DNA of 64,000 nucleotides from Pseudomonas reidholzensis (GTDB lineage: Bacteria > Pseudomonadota > Gammaproteobacteria > Pseudomonadales > Pseudomonadaceae), in the NCBI RefSeq assembly GCF_900536025.1, contig NZ_UNOZ01000002.1:558001-622000 (forward strand), in the 5' to 3' direction. Both the position numbers and the translations under genes were made by a program. Numbering within the stretch: the first letter of the stretch is position 1; every line of letters starts with the position of its first letter. A model generated the notes under the pieces. That model had not been told where the DNA came from. It was given only the letters and a program-made list of their open reading frames with translations, and searched no databases. This document shows, piece after piece, positions 18,977 to 28,488 of the stretch.

Positions 18977-18989
18977 AAGTAATGCTTAT
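18975..18989. promoter_or_regulatory. Possible LysR-type binding dyad at the regulator start
   Basis: ATAAG-N5-CTTAT is a perfect 5-bp dyad with the T-N11-A spacing of LysR boxes. It overlaps the regulator's own ATG (18974-18976), so binding would be autoregulatory and about 220 bases from the divergent aminotransferase gene. Confidence 0.45.
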
Positions 18990-19207
18990 CGAAATAGCTG
19001 GAAAAACGAAATGGCCGTGAGGCCGCCGAGTGCCTAGTCTAGCGCCGCACTCAAGCGCTACACAGCGATGCTTTGGTCGATTGTCATCGCTGCTGAAAAA
19101 GACTTTTGATAGGCAAGGCTAAAAGATCGGTTTTGCAGCCGATCACGCGAAATTCCGGCACACGACCGGACCTTGACCGCCATCTCCCGTGATGGGTTGG
19201 AGCCCTG

Positions 19208-20479
19208 ATGAACCTGTTCAACTTGCGCCGTTCGGCCACTGTGGTTGCCGAGCCTGCGTGCGCCCCGCTGGCAGCCGCCGCGCCGTTGTCGCGTGAGCGG
19301 CTGATGCCAAGCGCCGTGCGTGCCGCACAGGTGTTCGTGCGCGGCCAGGGCTCGTGGCTGTGGGACAGCGAGGGGCATGCCTACCTGGACTTCACCCAGG
19401 GCGGCGCGGTCAACAGCCTGGGGCATAGCCCGAATGTGCTGGTCAAGGCGCTGGGCAACCAGGCCCAGGCGTTGATCAACCCGGGCGCGGGCTTTCACAG
19501 CGCGGGCCTGCTGCGCCTGGTCGAGCGGCTCTGCCAGAGCACCGGCAGTGACCAGGCCTACCTGCTCAACAGCGGTGCCGATGCCTGCGAAGGCGCGATC
19601 AAGCTGGCGCGCAAGTGGGGCCAGCGCCATCGCAATGGCGCCTATCACATCATTACCGCCAGCCAGGGCTGCCACGGCCGCAGCCTGGGTGCGCTGTCGG
19701 CGTCTGACCCGCTGCCGTGCAACCGCTGCGAACCCGGCCTGCCGGGCTTCAGCAAGGTTCCGTTCAATGACCTGCAGGCCCTGCATGCGGCGGTCGACTC
19801 GCGCACCGTGGCGATCATGCTCGAGCCGATCCAGGGCGAGGCCGGGGTGATCCCGGCAACGCGTGACTATCTCAAGGGCGTCGAGCGGCTGTGCCGCGAG
19901 CTGGGCATCCTGCTGATCCTCGACGAAGTGCAGACCGGAGTCGGCCGTTGCGGCGCCTTGCTCGCCGAACAGACCTACGACGTGCGTGCCGACATCATCA
20001 CCCTTGGCAAGGGCCTGGGCGGTGGTGTGCCGCTGGCGGCGCTGCTGGCGCGGGGCAGCGCCTGTTGCGCCGAGCCTGGCGAGCTTGAAGGCAGCCATCA
20101 TGGCAACGCGCTGATGAGCGCGGCTGGCCTGGCGGTACTGGAGACCGTGCTGGCGCCGGGTTTCTTCCAGCAGGTGGAGGACAGTGGCCGGTATTTGCGC
20201 GACGGCCTGAGCCGCCTGGCCGGGCGCTATGGCCAGGGTCAGGTGCGCGGCCAAGGGCTGCTGTGGGCACTGCAACTGCAGGATGACCAGGCCCAGGCGC
20301 TGGTCGAAGCCGCCCTGCACGAGGGCTTGCTGGTCAATGCACCGCAGGCCGATGTGCTGCGTTTTTCACCGGCCCTGACGGTCAGCAAGGGCAACATCGA
20401 CGAGATGCTGCTGCGTTTGTCGCGGGCCTTCGCCCGTGTGCACGCCCAGCCGCGCAGCCGCCGCGAGGTACCGGCCTGA
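19208..20479 (+). CDS. Class III aminotransferase (acetylornithine/ornithine type)
   Basis: The 423-residue PLP enzyme belongs to the ArgD/ornithine aminotransferase subgroup. SGADACEGAIKLARKWG near residue 120 binds the cofactor phosphate, LILDEVQTGVGRCG near 240 holds the PLP aspartate, and the Schiff-base lysine is K268 in LGKGLGGGVPLAA. An N-terminal extension rich in alanine precedes the fold. It is annotated in relatives as a second acetylornithine aminotransferase, but no arginine genes are nearby and the real amino donor is not shown by sequence. A LysR gene diverges from it; a strong terminator follows. Confidence 0.88.
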   Translation: MNLFNLRRSATVVAEPACAPLAAAAPLSRERLMPSAVRAAQVFVRGQGSWLWDSEGHAYLDFTQGGAVNSLGHSPNVLVKALGNQAQALINPGAGFHSAGLLRLVERLCQSTGSDQAYLLNSGADACEGAIKLARKWGQRHRNGAYHIITASQGCHGRSLGALSASDPLPCNRCEPGLPGFSKVPFNDLQALHAAVDSRTVAIMLEPIQGEAGVIPATRDYLKGVERLCRELGILLILDEVQTGVGRCGALLAEQTYDVRADIITLGKGLGGGVPLAALLARGSACCAEPGELEGSHHGNALMSAAGLAVLETVLAPGFFQQVEDSGRYLRDGLSRLAGRYGQGQVRGQGLLWALQLQDDQAQALVEAALHEGLLVNAPQADVLRFSPALTVSKGNIDEMLLRLSRAFARVHAQPRSRREVPA

Positions 20480-20532
20480 GCGGGCGTAGCGCACTACAGA
20501 ATTTCAACGAACCGTCTCGCGTTTCTGCGCAT

Positions 20533-20572
20533 CGCCCTTGGCCTGCTTCATTTGGCCCGGGGCGTTTTTTTT
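20533..20572 (+). terminator. Terminator after the aminotransferase gene
   Basis: A stem of CGCCC and GGCC pairing with GGCC and GGGCG, interrupted by a two-by-two internal loop, is followed by eight T residues. Confidence 0.8.
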
Positions 20573-20647
20573 GGCTGTTCGCTGGGGTGTTGAACCTCTG
20601 GCGTGCGCGACTAGTCTCTGTTTAAACCCTTTGACGGAGACACATGC

Positions 20648-20806
20648 ATGGACATCATTCGCATCATCATCGCGATTCTTCTGCCGCCGCTCGGGGTGTT
20701 CCTGCAGGTTGGGTTTGCCGGGGCGTTCTGGCTGAACATCCTGCTGACGCTGCTGGGGTATATTCCGGGCATCGTGCATGCGGTGTACATCATCGCCAAA
20801 CGCTGA
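20648..20806 (+). CDS. YqaE/Pmp3 family small membrane protein
   Basis: This 52-residue protein reads MDIIRIIIAILLPPLGVFLQ, then GFAGAFWLNILLTLLGYIPG, ending in VHAVYIIAKR. Two hydrophobic segments joined by a short loop, with the LPPLGVFLQ and LGYIPGIVHA signatures, are diagnostic of the Pmp3/YqaE family of stress-induced membrane proteins. In yeast and plants they affect membrane potential and salt tolerance; the bacterial role is unclear. GGAG lies eight bases before the ATG at 20648. A CTAGTCT box near 20609 resembles a sigma-S type -10. Confidence 0.93.
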   Translation: MDIIRIIIAILLPPLGVFLQVGFAGAFWLNILLTLLGYIPGIVHAVYIIAKR

Positions 20807-20811
20807 CGCCA

Positions 20812-20877
20812 TTTCGCCGGCAAGCCCGCTCCTACAGAGAGACCGCGGTCCTCGTAGGAGCGGGCTTGCCCGCGATG
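20812..20877. repeat. REP element pair (GCGGGCTTGCCCGC type)
   Basis: Inverted units GGCAAGCCCGCTCCTAC and GTAGGAGCGGGCTTGCC sit around a short loop, between the YqaE-like gene and the convergent peptidase gene. Confidence 0.85.
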
Positions 20878-20889
20878 GGGCTGCACACG

Positions 20890-22722
20890 CTACCGACCCA
20901 ACACCCGGCAGTAGAACTTCCACTCTTCCTCAAGCGCATGCGCCAGGTTCTCGGCCTTGCGGAACCCATGCCGCTCGCCCGCATAGAAGTGCCCTTCAGC
21001 CTCGATCCCATTGGCCTGCAATGCGGCCAGCATGTCGCGGGTCTGCTGGGGCACCACCACCGCATCCAGCTCGCCCTGGAAGAAGATCACCGGCACCTTG
21101 ATCTGCTCGGCATGCAGCAACGGCGTGCGCTGCCGGTAGCGTTCGGCATCGCGCTCTGGATCACCGATCAGCCAGTCCAGGTAATCGCCTTCGAACTTGT
21201 GCGTGGCACGGGCCAAGGCCACCGGGTCGCTGACCCCGTACAGGCTGGCACCGGCGCGGAATACCTCCTTGAAGGCCAGCGCGCACAGCGTGGTATAGCC
21301 GCCCGCGCTGCCGCCGCGAATGAACGCCTGGTGCGCATCGACCAGGCCCAGCCCGGCCAGGTGGGCCACCGCCGCGCAGGCGTCTTCGACGTCGCTTTCA
21401 CCCCAGCGCAAGTGCAGCGCCTGGCGGTAGTCGCGGCCGTAGCCGGTGCTGCCGCGGTAGTTGAGATCGGCCACGGCAAAGCCGCGCTGGGTCCAGTACT
21501 GGATCCGCGCGTCGAGCACCGGATAGCAGGCCGAGGTCGGGCCGCCGTGGATGAACAGCACCAGCGGCGACGGCTCGCTACCGCTCATGGCGGGGTAGAA
21601 GAAACCATGGGCGTGGCCCGCGCCGCTGGGGTAGCGAATCGGCTGCGGGCGGCTGACCCGTTCGGCCGGCAGCGGCGCGCCGCCTCCCGCCAGTGGGGTG
21701 ATCTGCTGGCTGCGCCTATCGATGGCGATCACCGTTGGCGGGCTGAGCGGGGAGGCGGCAATCGCATAGATGCAGTCGTCGTCCATGGCCAGGCTGCGAA
21801 AGCGCGTGTACTCGCTGGCATAGCGCTGTACCTGACCGGCTTCAGTGCACAGGCCCAGATGAGCGAAGCCTGCCTCGAACCAGGTCGCCAGGTAGCGATC
21901 AGGCCCCAGCGCCATCCAGCTGCTGGCGCCCAGTTGCCAAGGCGCGGCGGCATGGTCCGCGGCGGCGGCAGGCAAGGCCTGCCAGTGGCCGTCGAGTTCG
22001 CCCCAGGGCTGCCAGAAGCCATTGCGGTCGGACAGGCAGTAGAGCTGACCGTGGTCATCGAAGCGCGGTTGTTGCAGCGACGTGTCCTGGTCATCGTCGC
22101 CCGCCAGGCAGCGCGCCGCGCCCCATTGCCCTTGGCTGTCATGCACCCGGCACATCAGCCGGGTGCGCGTCCAGGGCTGAGCCGGCCGGTCCCATTCGAT
22201 CCAGGCCAGGCGCAGGCCGTCTGTGCTGAGGGTCGGCGCCGCATAGAAGTCAGCCCCTTGCGCCAGCACCTCGCGCCCTGCGGCGCCAAGGCTCACCAAC
22301 CGATGCGTGACCTGCTGGCCATGCTGCTCCTCGATGGCCAGCACCTGGCCGTCATGCCACAGCACATCGCCATAGCGGCAGTCCTCGGCCTGGGTCAGCG
22401 GGCGCGGCGCCGAGCCGTCGAGCGCCTGGGTGTAGACCTGCTGATCCGCCTCGTTGACGAACACCAGGCCGTCACCGCCAAGGCAGAAGCTGCCGCCGCC
22501 GTACTCGTACACCCGGCTGCGGGCACTGAAGCCATCCGGGGTCAGGCAATGTGCCTGTCGATCGCGCCACTGCCACAGGCGACACGCGCCGTCGGCCGGG
22601 CGAAATTCGTTCCAGAACACCCCGTCGGCACCGACCTTGAGTTCGGCGAAGTCGGTACCGGCGGCGACCGCCTGGGCGGCGCTGAAGTCAGCCGCGGACG
22701 ATGACACGGGAGTTTCGCTCAT
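20890..22722 (-). CDS. S9 prolyl-oligopeptidase family peptidase of the pqq locus
   Basis: The 610-residue protein has an N-terminal beta-propeller-like region (residues 1-350) and a C-terminal alpha/beta hydrolase peptidase domain. The nucleophile elbow [10 protein letters not shown] is near residue 440 and the catalytic histidine is in [11 protein letters not shown] near 590. It starts inside the end of pqqE (35-base overlap), so it is part of the pqq operon. In fluorescent pseudomonads an S9 peptidase gene (pqqM/pqqH in some nomenclatures) accompanies the pqq cluster. Processing of PqqA-derived peptide is an attractive but unproven role. No signal peptide is evident. Confidence 0.87.
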   Translation of the reverse strand: MSETPVSSSAADFSAAQAVAAGTDFAELKVGADGVFWNEFRPADGACRLWQWRDRQAHCLTPDGFSARSRVYEYGGGSFCLGGDGLVFVNEADQQVYTQALDGSAPRPLTQAEDCRYGDVLWHDGQVLAIEEQHGQQVTHRLVSLGAAGREVLAQGADFYAAPTLSTDGLRLAWIEWDRPAQPWTRTRLMCRVHDSQGQWGAARCLAGDDDQDTSLQQPRFDDHGQLYCLSDRNGFWQPWGELDGHWQALPAAAADHAAAPWQLGASSWMALGPDRYLATWFEAGFAHLGLCTEAGQVQRYASEYTRFRSLAMDDDCIYAIAASPLSPPTVIAIDRRSQQITPLAGGGAPLPAERVSRPQPIRYPSGAGHAHGFFYPAMSGSEPSPLVLFIHGGPTSACYPVLDARIQYWTQRGFAVADLNYRGSTGYGRDYRQALHLRWGESDVEDACAAVAHLAGLGLVDAHQAFIRGGSAGGYTTLCALAFKEVFRAGASLYGVSDPVALARATHKFEGDYLDWLIGDPERDAERYRQRTPLLHAEQIKVPVIFFQGELDAVVVPQQTRDMLAALQANGIEAEGHFYAGERHGFRKAENLAHALEEEWKFYCRVLGR

Positions 22723-23848
22723 TGCGGAAAGTCAGCTCTTCAATGGCCAGGTGGGCGTGCTCGGCTTCTTCGCGCGCCTTGAGGATGATGCCGTGGTGGG
22801 ACGACTTGGCACACACTGGGTCGGCGTTGCTGGCGTCGCCGGTGAGCATGAAGGCCTGGCAGCGGCAGCCGCCGAAGTCCTTTTCCTTCTCGTCGCACGA
22901 GCGGCATGGCTCGGGCATCCAGTCGTAGCCGCGAAAGCGGTTGAAGCCGAACGAGTCGTACCAGATGTGCTTGAGGTCATGCTCGCGCACATTGGGGAAC
23001 TGCACCGGCAACTGCCGCGCGCCATGGCAGGGCAGGGCGGTGCCGTCGGGGGTGACGGTGAGGAACACGCTGCCCCAGCCGTTCATGCAGCCCTTGGGGC
23101 GCTCTTCGTAGTAGTCGGGGGTGACGAAGATCAGCTTGCACGGGCTGCCCGCCGCCTTGAGTCGCTCGCGGTACTCATTGGTGATGCGTTCGGCGCGTTG
23201 CAGCTGCTCGCGGGTCGGCAGCAGGCCGAGCCGGTTGAGGTGGGCCCAGCCATAGAACTGGCAGGTGGCGAGCTCGACGAAGTCGGCTTCCAGCGCAATG
23301 CACAGCTCGATGATGCGGTCGATCTTGTCGATGTTGTGCCGGTGGGTGACGAAGTTCAGCACCATCGGATAGCCATGGGCCTTGACCGCGCGGGCCATCT
23401 CGAGCTTTTGCGCGAAGGCCTTCTTCGAGCCGGCGAGCAGGTTGTTGACCTGCTCGTCACTGGCCTGGAAGCTGATCTGGATGTGGTCCAGGCCGGCCGT
23501 CTTGAATTCGGCGATACGTTTTTCGGTCAGGCCGATGCCGGAAGTGATCAGGTTGGTGTAGTAGCCCAGCCGGCGGGCTTCGCCGATCAGTTCGGCGAGG
23601 TCCTGGCGCACCAGCGGCTCGCCCCCGGAAAAGCCCAGCTGCGCTGCGCCCATCTCGCGCGCTTCGGCCATCACCTTGAACCACTGCGCGGTCGTCAACT
23701 CCTGGCCCTGGGCGGCGAAGTCCAGCGGGTTGGAGCAGTACGGGCACTGCAGCGGGCAGCGGTAGGTCAGTTCGGCGAGCAGCCACAGCGGCAGGCCGAC
23801 CGGCGGCGTGGCCGGCACTTCAGGTGAGGACGATCCAGTGTTCGGCAC
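22688..23848 (-). CDS. pqqE: PQQ biosynthesis radical SAM enzyme PqqE
   Basis: The 386-residue radical SAM enzyme forms the carbon-carbon bond between the glutamate and tyrosine of PqqA. The SAM cluster motif CPLQCPYC has cysteines at 31, 35 and 38. The C-terminal [16 protein letters not shown] region, with further cysteines, is the SPASM auxiliary-cluster domain. I chose GTG at 23848 (reading [12 protein letters not shown]); the longer upstream frame overlaps pqqD further and is low-complexity serine/proline. It overlaps pqqD by 29 bases and the peptidase by 35, consistent with one polycistronic unit. Confidence 0.95.
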   Translation of the reverse strand: MPNTGSSSPEVPATPPVGLPLWLLAELTYRCPLQCPYCSNPLDFAAQGQELTTAQWFKVMAEAREMGAAQLGFSGGEPLVRQDLAELIGEARRLGYYTNLITSGIGLTEKRIAEFKTAGLDHIQISFQASDEQVNNLLAGSKKAFAQKLEMARAVKAHGYPMVLNFVTHRHNIDKIDRIIELCIALEADFVELATCQFYGWAHLNRLGLLPTREQLQRAERITNEYRERLKAAGSPCKLIFVTPDYYEERPKGCMNGWGSVFLTVTPDGTALPCHGARQLPVQFPNVREHDLKHIWYDSFGFNRFRGYDWMPEPCRSCDEKEKDFGGCRCQAFMLTGDASNADPVCAKSSHHGIILKAREEAEHAHLAIEELTFRNERNSRVIVRG

Positions 23849-24095
23849 GGGCCACCTCCATGAACTGCTCGATGTCGGCGGCGACTTCGGGCACATCGGG
23901 GAACTGCAGCGAGAGCTCGGCGATGATCGCCGCGACCGAGCGCTGGCCATCGATCAGGCCGCCGATCAGCGCGGCGCTTTCGTTGAGCTTGATCATGCCC
24001 TCGGGGTACAGCAGGACATGGCCTTTTTGCGCCGGCTCATACTGATAACGATAGCCGGGGCGCCAGTGGGGGGTTGATTGGCGGTCGAAACTCAT
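23820..24095 (-). CDS. pqqD: PqqA-binding chaperone PqqD
   Basis: The 91-residue protein is the RiPP recognition element that binds the PqqA leader and presents it to Pqq[30 protein letters not shown] followed by [14 protein letters not shown] matches the PqqD family over its full length. It overlaps pqqC by four bases and pqqE by 29. The order C-D-E is standard. Confidence 0.95.
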   Translation of the reverse strand: MSFDRQSTPHWRPGYRYQYEPAQKGHVLLYPEGMIKLNESAALIGGLIDGQRSVAAIIAELSLQFPDVPEVAADIEQFMEVARAEHWIVLT

Positions 24096-24847
24096 AAGGC
24101 GATCCCCTTGTGCCAGACCCGCTCGCGGGTGACAGAGTGATAAGGCGGGCGGTTCAGTTCGTAGGCCATGCTCATGGCGTCGAGCATGCTCCAGAGGATA
24201 TCCAGCTTGAACTGGAGGATCTCGAGCATGCGCTCCTGGCCTTCACGGGTGGTGTAGTGCTGCAGGGTGATCGCCAGCCCGTGCTCGACATCACGCCGCG
24301 CCTGGCCGAGGCGGGTGCGGAAGTATTCGTAGCCGGCCGGGTCGATCCACGGGTAGTGCTGCGGCCAGCTGTCCAGGCGCGACTGGTGGATCTGCGGGGC
24401 AAACAGCTCGGTCAGCGAGCTGCTGGCGGCTTCTTGCCAGCTGGCACGGCGGGCGAAGTTGACGTAGGCGTCGACCGCAAAGCGCACGCCGGGCAGCACC
24501 AGCTCTTGCGAGCGCAGCTGGTCCGGGTCCAGCCCCACCGCCTGGCCGAGCCGCAGCCAGGCCTCGATGCCGCCGTCTTCGCCGGGCGCGCCGTCGTGGT
24601 CGAGCAGGCGCTGGATCCACTCACGGCGCACTTCGCGGTCCGGGCAGTTGGCCAGGATCGCGGCATCCTTCATGGGGATGTTGACCTGGTAGTAGAAGCG
24701 GTTGGCGACCCAGCCCTGGATCTGTTCGCGGCTGGCGCGGCCGTCATACATCGCCACGTGGTACGGGTGATGGATGTGGTAGTAGGCGCCCTTGGCGCGC
24801 AGGGCCTGCTCGAACTCGGCAGGGGACATCGGCGTTGCGTCGCTCAT
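24092..24847 (-). CDS. pqqC: Pyrroloquinoline-quinone synthase PqqC
   Basis: The 251-residue cofactor-free oxidase performs the last step, ring closure and eight-electron oxidation to [19 protein letters not shown] near residue 22, [15 protein letters not shown] near 48 and the C-terminal [13 protein letters not shown] are characteristic. ATG 24847 is preferred over a GTG one codon upstream. The gene is nine bases downstream of pqqB. Confidence 0.96.
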   Translation of the reverse strand: MSDATPMSPAEFEQALRAKGAYYHIHHPYHVAMYDGRASREQIQGWVANRFYYQVNIPMKDAAILANCPDREVRREWIQRLLDHDGAPGEDGGIEAWLRLGQAVGLDPDQLRSQELVLPGVRFAVDAYVNFARRASWQEAASSSLTELFAPQIHQSRLDSWPQHYPWIDPAGYEYFRTRLGQARRDVEHGLAITLQHYTTREGQERMLEILQFKLDILWSMLDAMSMAYELNRPPYHSVTRERVWHKGIAL

Positions 24848-24856
24848 CACGGCCTC

Positions 24857-25768
24857 CTACAGCTCGATGCTCATGCCGTCGAAGGCCACTTCGACGCCGC
24901 GGCGCTCGACTTCGGCGCGCTCGAGCGAGTCTTCATCGAGAATCGGGTTGGTGTTGTTGATGTGGATAAGCACCTTGCGTTGGCGGTCAAAGCCATCCAG
25001 CACCTCGAGCATGCCGCCCGGGCCATTCTGCGCCAGGTGGCCCATCTCGCGACCGGTGCGGGTGCCGACGCCACGCCGTTGCATTTCATCATCCTCCCAC
25101 AGCGTGCCGTCGACCAGCAGGCAGTCGGCGCCGTGCATCATCTCCAGCAGCTTGGCATCGACCTGGCCCAGGCCCGGCGCGTAGAACAGCTTGCCGCCGG
25201 TGCGCAGGTCTTCGACCAGCAGGCCGAGGTTGTCGCCCGGGTGGGGGTCGAAGCGGTGCGGCGAGTAGGGCGGCGCGGCACTGCGCAGCGGGAAGGGGGT
25301 GAACCTGAGGTTGGGGCAGGCGTCGATGACGAAGCTGCCTTCGAGCTCGATGCGGTTCCACACCAGGCCGCCGTTCCAGTGGCTGAGCATGTTGAACAGC
25401 GGGAAGCCGGTGGTCAGGTCCTGGTGGACCATGTCGGTGCACCAGACCTGATGCGGGCAGCCTTCGCGCAGGCTGAGCAGGCCGGTGGTGTGGTCGATCT
25501 GGCTGTCGAGCAGGACGATCGCGTTGATGCCGGTGTCGCGCAGGGCGCGTGCCGGTTGCATCGGGGCGAAGGCTTGCAGCTGCGCGCGGATATCCGGCGA
25601 GGCGTTGCACAGGACCCAGTGCTCGCCGTCGTCGGACAGGGCGATCGATGACTGGGTGCGCGCCGTGGCACGCATTGAGCCGTCACGGTAACCCTTGCAG
25701 TTGACGCAGTTGCAGTTCCACTGCGGGAACCCACCGCCGGCGGCGGATCCGAGGATCTGGATGTACAT
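24857..25768 (-). CDS. pqqB: PQQ biosynthesis protein PqqB
   Basis: The 303-residue metallo-beta-lactamase-fold protein acts as an iron-dependent hydroxylase on the glutamate-tyrosine dipeptide in PQQ formation. [21 protein letters not shown] is the usual N-terminus and [13 protein letters not shown] near residue 90 carries metal-site residues. The ATG at 25768 is chosen over a GTG two codons upstream. It is separated from pqqA by a terminator-like hairpin and a tandem repeat. Confidence 0.95.
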   Translation of the reverse strand: MYIQILGSAAGGGFPQWNCNCVNCKGYRDGSMRATARTQSSIALSDDGEHWVLCNASPDIRAQLQAFAPMQPARALRDTGINAIVLLDSQIDHTTGLLSLREGCPHQVWCTDMVHQDLTTGFPLFNMLSHWNGGLVWNRIELEGSFVIDACPNLRFTPFPLRSAAPPYSPHRFDPHPGDNLGLLVEDLRTGGKLFYAPGLGQVDAKLLEMMHGADCLLVDGTLWEDDEMQRRGVGTRTGREMGHLAQNGPGGMLEVLDGFDRQRKVLIHINNTNPILDEDSLERAEVERRGVEVAFDGMSIEL

Positions 25769-25780
25769 GGCCACTCTCTA

Positions 25781-25830
25781 TCGGAAAAACCAGCCTGATC
25801 GAAAAACCAGCCTAGTCGGAAAAACCAGCT
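25781..25830. repeat. Tandem repeat of a 17-18-base unit between pqqA and pqqB
   Basis: Three head-to-tail copies of TCGGAAAAACCAGCCT-like units start at 25781, 25799 and 25816. The second lacks one G and the third diverges at its end. On the coding strand they read GGCTGGTTTTTCC, directly upstream of the pqqB ribosome site region. Confidence 0.85.
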
Positions 25831-25841
25831 GCAAAAACAAA

Positions 25842-25865
25842 GACGCCCCGGCGGACCGAGGCGTC
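25842..25865 (-). terminator. Attenuating terminator between pqqA and pqqB
   Basis: On the minus strand GACGCC-T-CGG pairs with CCG-G-GGCGTC around TCCG and is followed by TTTGTTTTTG. It lies 17 bases after the pqqA stop, so partial termination here would give more pqqA than pqqBCDE transcript. Confidence 0.8.
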
Positions 25866-25881
25866 GAACCGCAAGCAGGGC

Positions 25882-25953
25882 TTAGCGGCTGGCGAAGTAC
25901 ATGGTCACTTCAAAGCCGATACGCAGGTCAGTGTAAGCAGGTTTGGTCCACAT
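25882..25953 (-). CDS. pqqA: PQQ precursor peptide PqqA
   Basis: The 23-residue peptide begins [20 protein letters not shown] and ends ASR. E15 and Y19, spaced as E-V-T-M-Y, are the residues fused to build PQQ. GAGCAATCCC precedes the ATG at a normal ribosome-site distance. It lies downstream of pqqF and upstream of pqqB on the same strand. Confidence 0.98.
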   Translation of the reverse strand: MWTKPAYTDLRIGFEVTMYFASR

Positions 25954-26001
25954 GGGATTGCTCCTTCGGGATGGGTCTTGGGGGTTGTCAGCTATGGGTT
26001 A

Positions 26002-26028
26002 GGGTACCGCCTCGGCGAGGAGGTTCCC
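26002..26028. promoter_or_regulatory. Imperfect palindrome in the pqqA leader
   Basis: On the minus strand GGGAACCTCCTCG faces CGAGGCGGTACCC around a single C, a 13-base arm with two mismatches, 49 bases before pqqA. It could be an operator or an mRNA hairpin. An AT-rich tract just upstream (26043-26093) is a plausible promoter. Confidence 0.4.
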
Positions 26029-26113
26029 TTGGCTGGGATAGCGTTATCTTACAAGAAATTTTTGTACTAAAAGGTTAATTCTTTGAAATGCGCCGTTGCA
26101 GAACAGGTAACAA

Positions 26114-28435
26114 TCAGTGCCATTGCTCGCTTGGCGCCGCGCTGTTGGCCAGGCACAACACACCCTGCTCGGCGTCGAGCAGCGCGTGCAGCAGCTCATC
26201 CAGCTGCGCTTGCTCGGTGTTGAGGATAGACCACTGCAGGCCAGCGAGGTCGGCGGGTTCTGCGCCCAAATAGGTCTGCCATGCCCAGTGCGCGACCTCG
26301 GCGTTGGGCATGGCGCTTTCCTCGAGCGCGTCGGCCAAGGCCTGGCGGGCGGGGCGGTCAAGGCTGACGCCGGCCCTGAGCAGATCGAGCAGATGGCCGA
26401 GGATCTGCGCCGGATTGGCGTGGGGGGATTGCACGCCGAACAGCAGGCCGCCGATCCCCTCTATCTGACGAAAGGCACTGAACACTGCGTAGCCCAGCTG
26501 CAGTTCCACCCGTAAACGTTGATACACCGGCCCCTGCAACAGCTGCGCGAGCAGCCGCCCGGCGCCTTGCAGTGGGGCGGGCAGCGGGCAGAACAGCAGC
26601 AGCGCATGTTCGCTGCCCCCCGTCTCCACATGCACCCAACGCCGACCCGGGCTGGCGGCCTTGGGTTGCGAGGCGGGCGCAACCTGGCCCCACGATCCCG
26701 CGTCCAGCACAGCCCCCAGGGCCGCTTGCTCCGCGCTGCCGAAGCCAACTGCCAGACCCTGCCAGGAGGCAGCCTGCCACACCGGGTCGAGCAGCGCCTG
26801 ATCCAGCACACAGGCCGGTGAGGGTTGTGCCTGTGAAACGCTCATCACATCAGGCAGCACCTTGAGCAGGGCGCGGATCGGTATCAGCGGCGGTTCGCTC
26901 GACGGAGGCGCACGCCAGCTGTCGCTGTCCGGCGTGCGCAGTCGCAGCAGCGCCTCGTCCAGGGTGCGAATCACCGCTGCTGGCAGCCCCGCGCAGCGTA
27001 GCTGCCAACCGTCGCCAGCCTGGGTGAAATCGAGCTCGACCGAAGCGCGTGCGGCCCGCTCGATCAGGGGCCGCAGGGTGTGGGCGAGAACACCGTGCAA
27101 GCGGCCGCGCAGCGGTGAGGTAATCGACCAGCGCAGATAAACCGCGGCGAACTGGCGCGTCGCCGGTAGGCTCGCACTGACGCCCAGGCCAGGTGCCAGC
27201 GCTGCGCCCTTGGGGGGCAGATCAGTCTGCAGCAGCGGCTCGGCCGGCGGCAGTTGCCAGTGGCCATGGTCGCCGGTCGGCAGGCTGTCGAGCAGGGCTT
27301 GCAGGGCCTTGAGGCCGGGCTTGTCGAGCGAGTCGAAGGCGGTTTCGGTACTGTCCCGGCGAGCCAGTTCCAAGGCACTGGCGGCTTGCTCGCGGCGACG
27401 TTGCAACAGGCCGAACTGATGGTTCAGTGCGTCAGCGTCTGACTGGCGGATGAAACTCAGCCAGCTGCCGAGCAGGGCACGCACCTCGTTTGCACAGGCG
27501 CCATCGCTCAGTTGCAGGTGGATGTGCCAGAGCAACTGCCCGGCGAAATCATGCAGGGTTTCTGCCTTGAACTGTTCTAACCACCCACGCTGGCGCAGTG
27601 CCGCCAGCCAGCCACCCTGTCGGCTGTCAGCCAGGAGCGCGAGCAGCAGTTCAAGTGCCTGGCCTGCGCCCTCGGGGAGATGGTCGTGGGCGAACAGCAA
27701 GTCGAGGCGTGCGCTGTCGTTCGCCGGTTCGACCAGCGGCTGTTCGAGCAAGGCGGGCGGCAGGGATTGGGCGATTCGCGCGCCGCAGGCGAGCAGGCCA
27801 GCGCACTGCCTGGCGATGGCTTCAAGCGCGTCCAGCGGCTGCGGGCCGCACAGGCTCAGGACCATCTGGCCGGCCTGGTAGAAGCGTGTGTGGAAGTCGC
27901 GCAAGGCCTGCTGGAAGGCCGGGTCGTGCAGCGCCAAGGTATGCCGGTTACCGGCGTGAAAGCCACTCAGCGGATGCCGGGCGGACACCGTCTGCAGCAG
28001 GCTGAATGAGTGCTGCGCCTCGGGGTTGCGTGACCAGGCGATGAACTCGGCATGGATCACCTCGCGCTCGCGGCGCTGGCGCTCGATACCCAGGTCGGGC
28101 TCGGCGAGCATCTGGCACAGGCGCTCCAGGCCACCGGCCAACGCCATCGGCGGGACTTCGAAGAAGAACTCGGTGGTGCGCTCGCGGGTACTGGCGTTGA
28201 CCTGGCCGCCCACGCCCTGGACGTAGCGCATCAGGCCGTCGGCCTGCGGGAAACGCTCGTTGCCGAGAAAGAACAGGTGTTCGAGAAAGTGCGCCAGGCC
28301 AGGCCATTTTGCCGGGGCGTCGTGGCTGCCCGCGTGCACCCGCAATGCCGCTGCCGCGCGTTTCAGGCGTGGGGCATGGCGCAGGGTGAGCTGCAGGCCA
28401 TTGGCGAGGGTCAGGTGGCGGGTGGCGTCAGGCAT
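26114..28435 (-). CDS. pqqF: M16-family metallopeptidase PqqF
   Basis: The 773-residue insulinase-like protease has the inverted zinc motif HFLEH at residues 49-53 and a downstream glutamate in EREVIHAEF. PqqF with PqqG-type partners is thought to trim cross-linked PqqA. The C-terminal half is the degenerate M16 repeat. ATG 28435 has GGAGCTCCC directly upstream. It is transcribed toward pqqA and lies 53 bases after davA. A separate promoter probably serves pqqA. Confidence 0.93.
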   Translation of the reverse strand: MPDATRHLTLANGLQLTLRHAPRLKRAAAALRVHAGSHDAPAKWPGLAHFLEHLFFLGNERFPQADGLMRYVQGVGGQVNASTRERTTEFFFEVPPMALAGGLERLCQMLAEPDLGIERQRREREVIHAEFIAWSRNPEAQHSFSLLQTVSARHPLSGFHAGNRHTLALHDPAFQQALRDFHTRFYQAGQMVLSLCGPQPLDALEAIARQCAGLLACGARIAQSLPPALLEQPLVEPANDSARLDLLFAHDHLPEGAGQALELLLALLADSRQGGWLAALRQRGWLEQFKAETLHDFAGQLLWHIHLQLSDGACANEVRALLGSWLSFIRQSDADALNHQFGLLQRRREQAASALELARRDSTETAFDSLDKPGLKALQALLDSLPTGDHGHWQLPPAEPLLQTDLPPKGAALAPGLGVSASLPATRQFAAVYLRWSITSPLRGRLHGVLAHTLRPLIERAARASVELDFTQAGDGWQLRCAGLPAAVIRTLDEALLRLRTPDSDSWRAPPSSEPPLIPIRALLKVLPDVMSVSQAQPSPACVLDQALLDPVWQAASWQGLAVGFGSAEQAALGAVLDAGSWGQVAPASQPKAASPGRRWVHVETGGSEHALLLFCPLPAPLQGAGRLLAQLLQGPVYQRLRVELQLGYAVFSAFRQIEGIGGLLFGVQSPHANPAQILGHLLDLLRAGVSLDRPARQALADALEESAMPNAEVAHWAWQTYLGAEPADLAGLQWSILNTEQAQLDELLHALLDAEQGVLCLANSAAPSEQWH

Positions 28436-28488
28436 GGGAGCTCCGGTGGTGAGCCACCATGCTAGCGTATTCGCCACCCATCGCGGGG

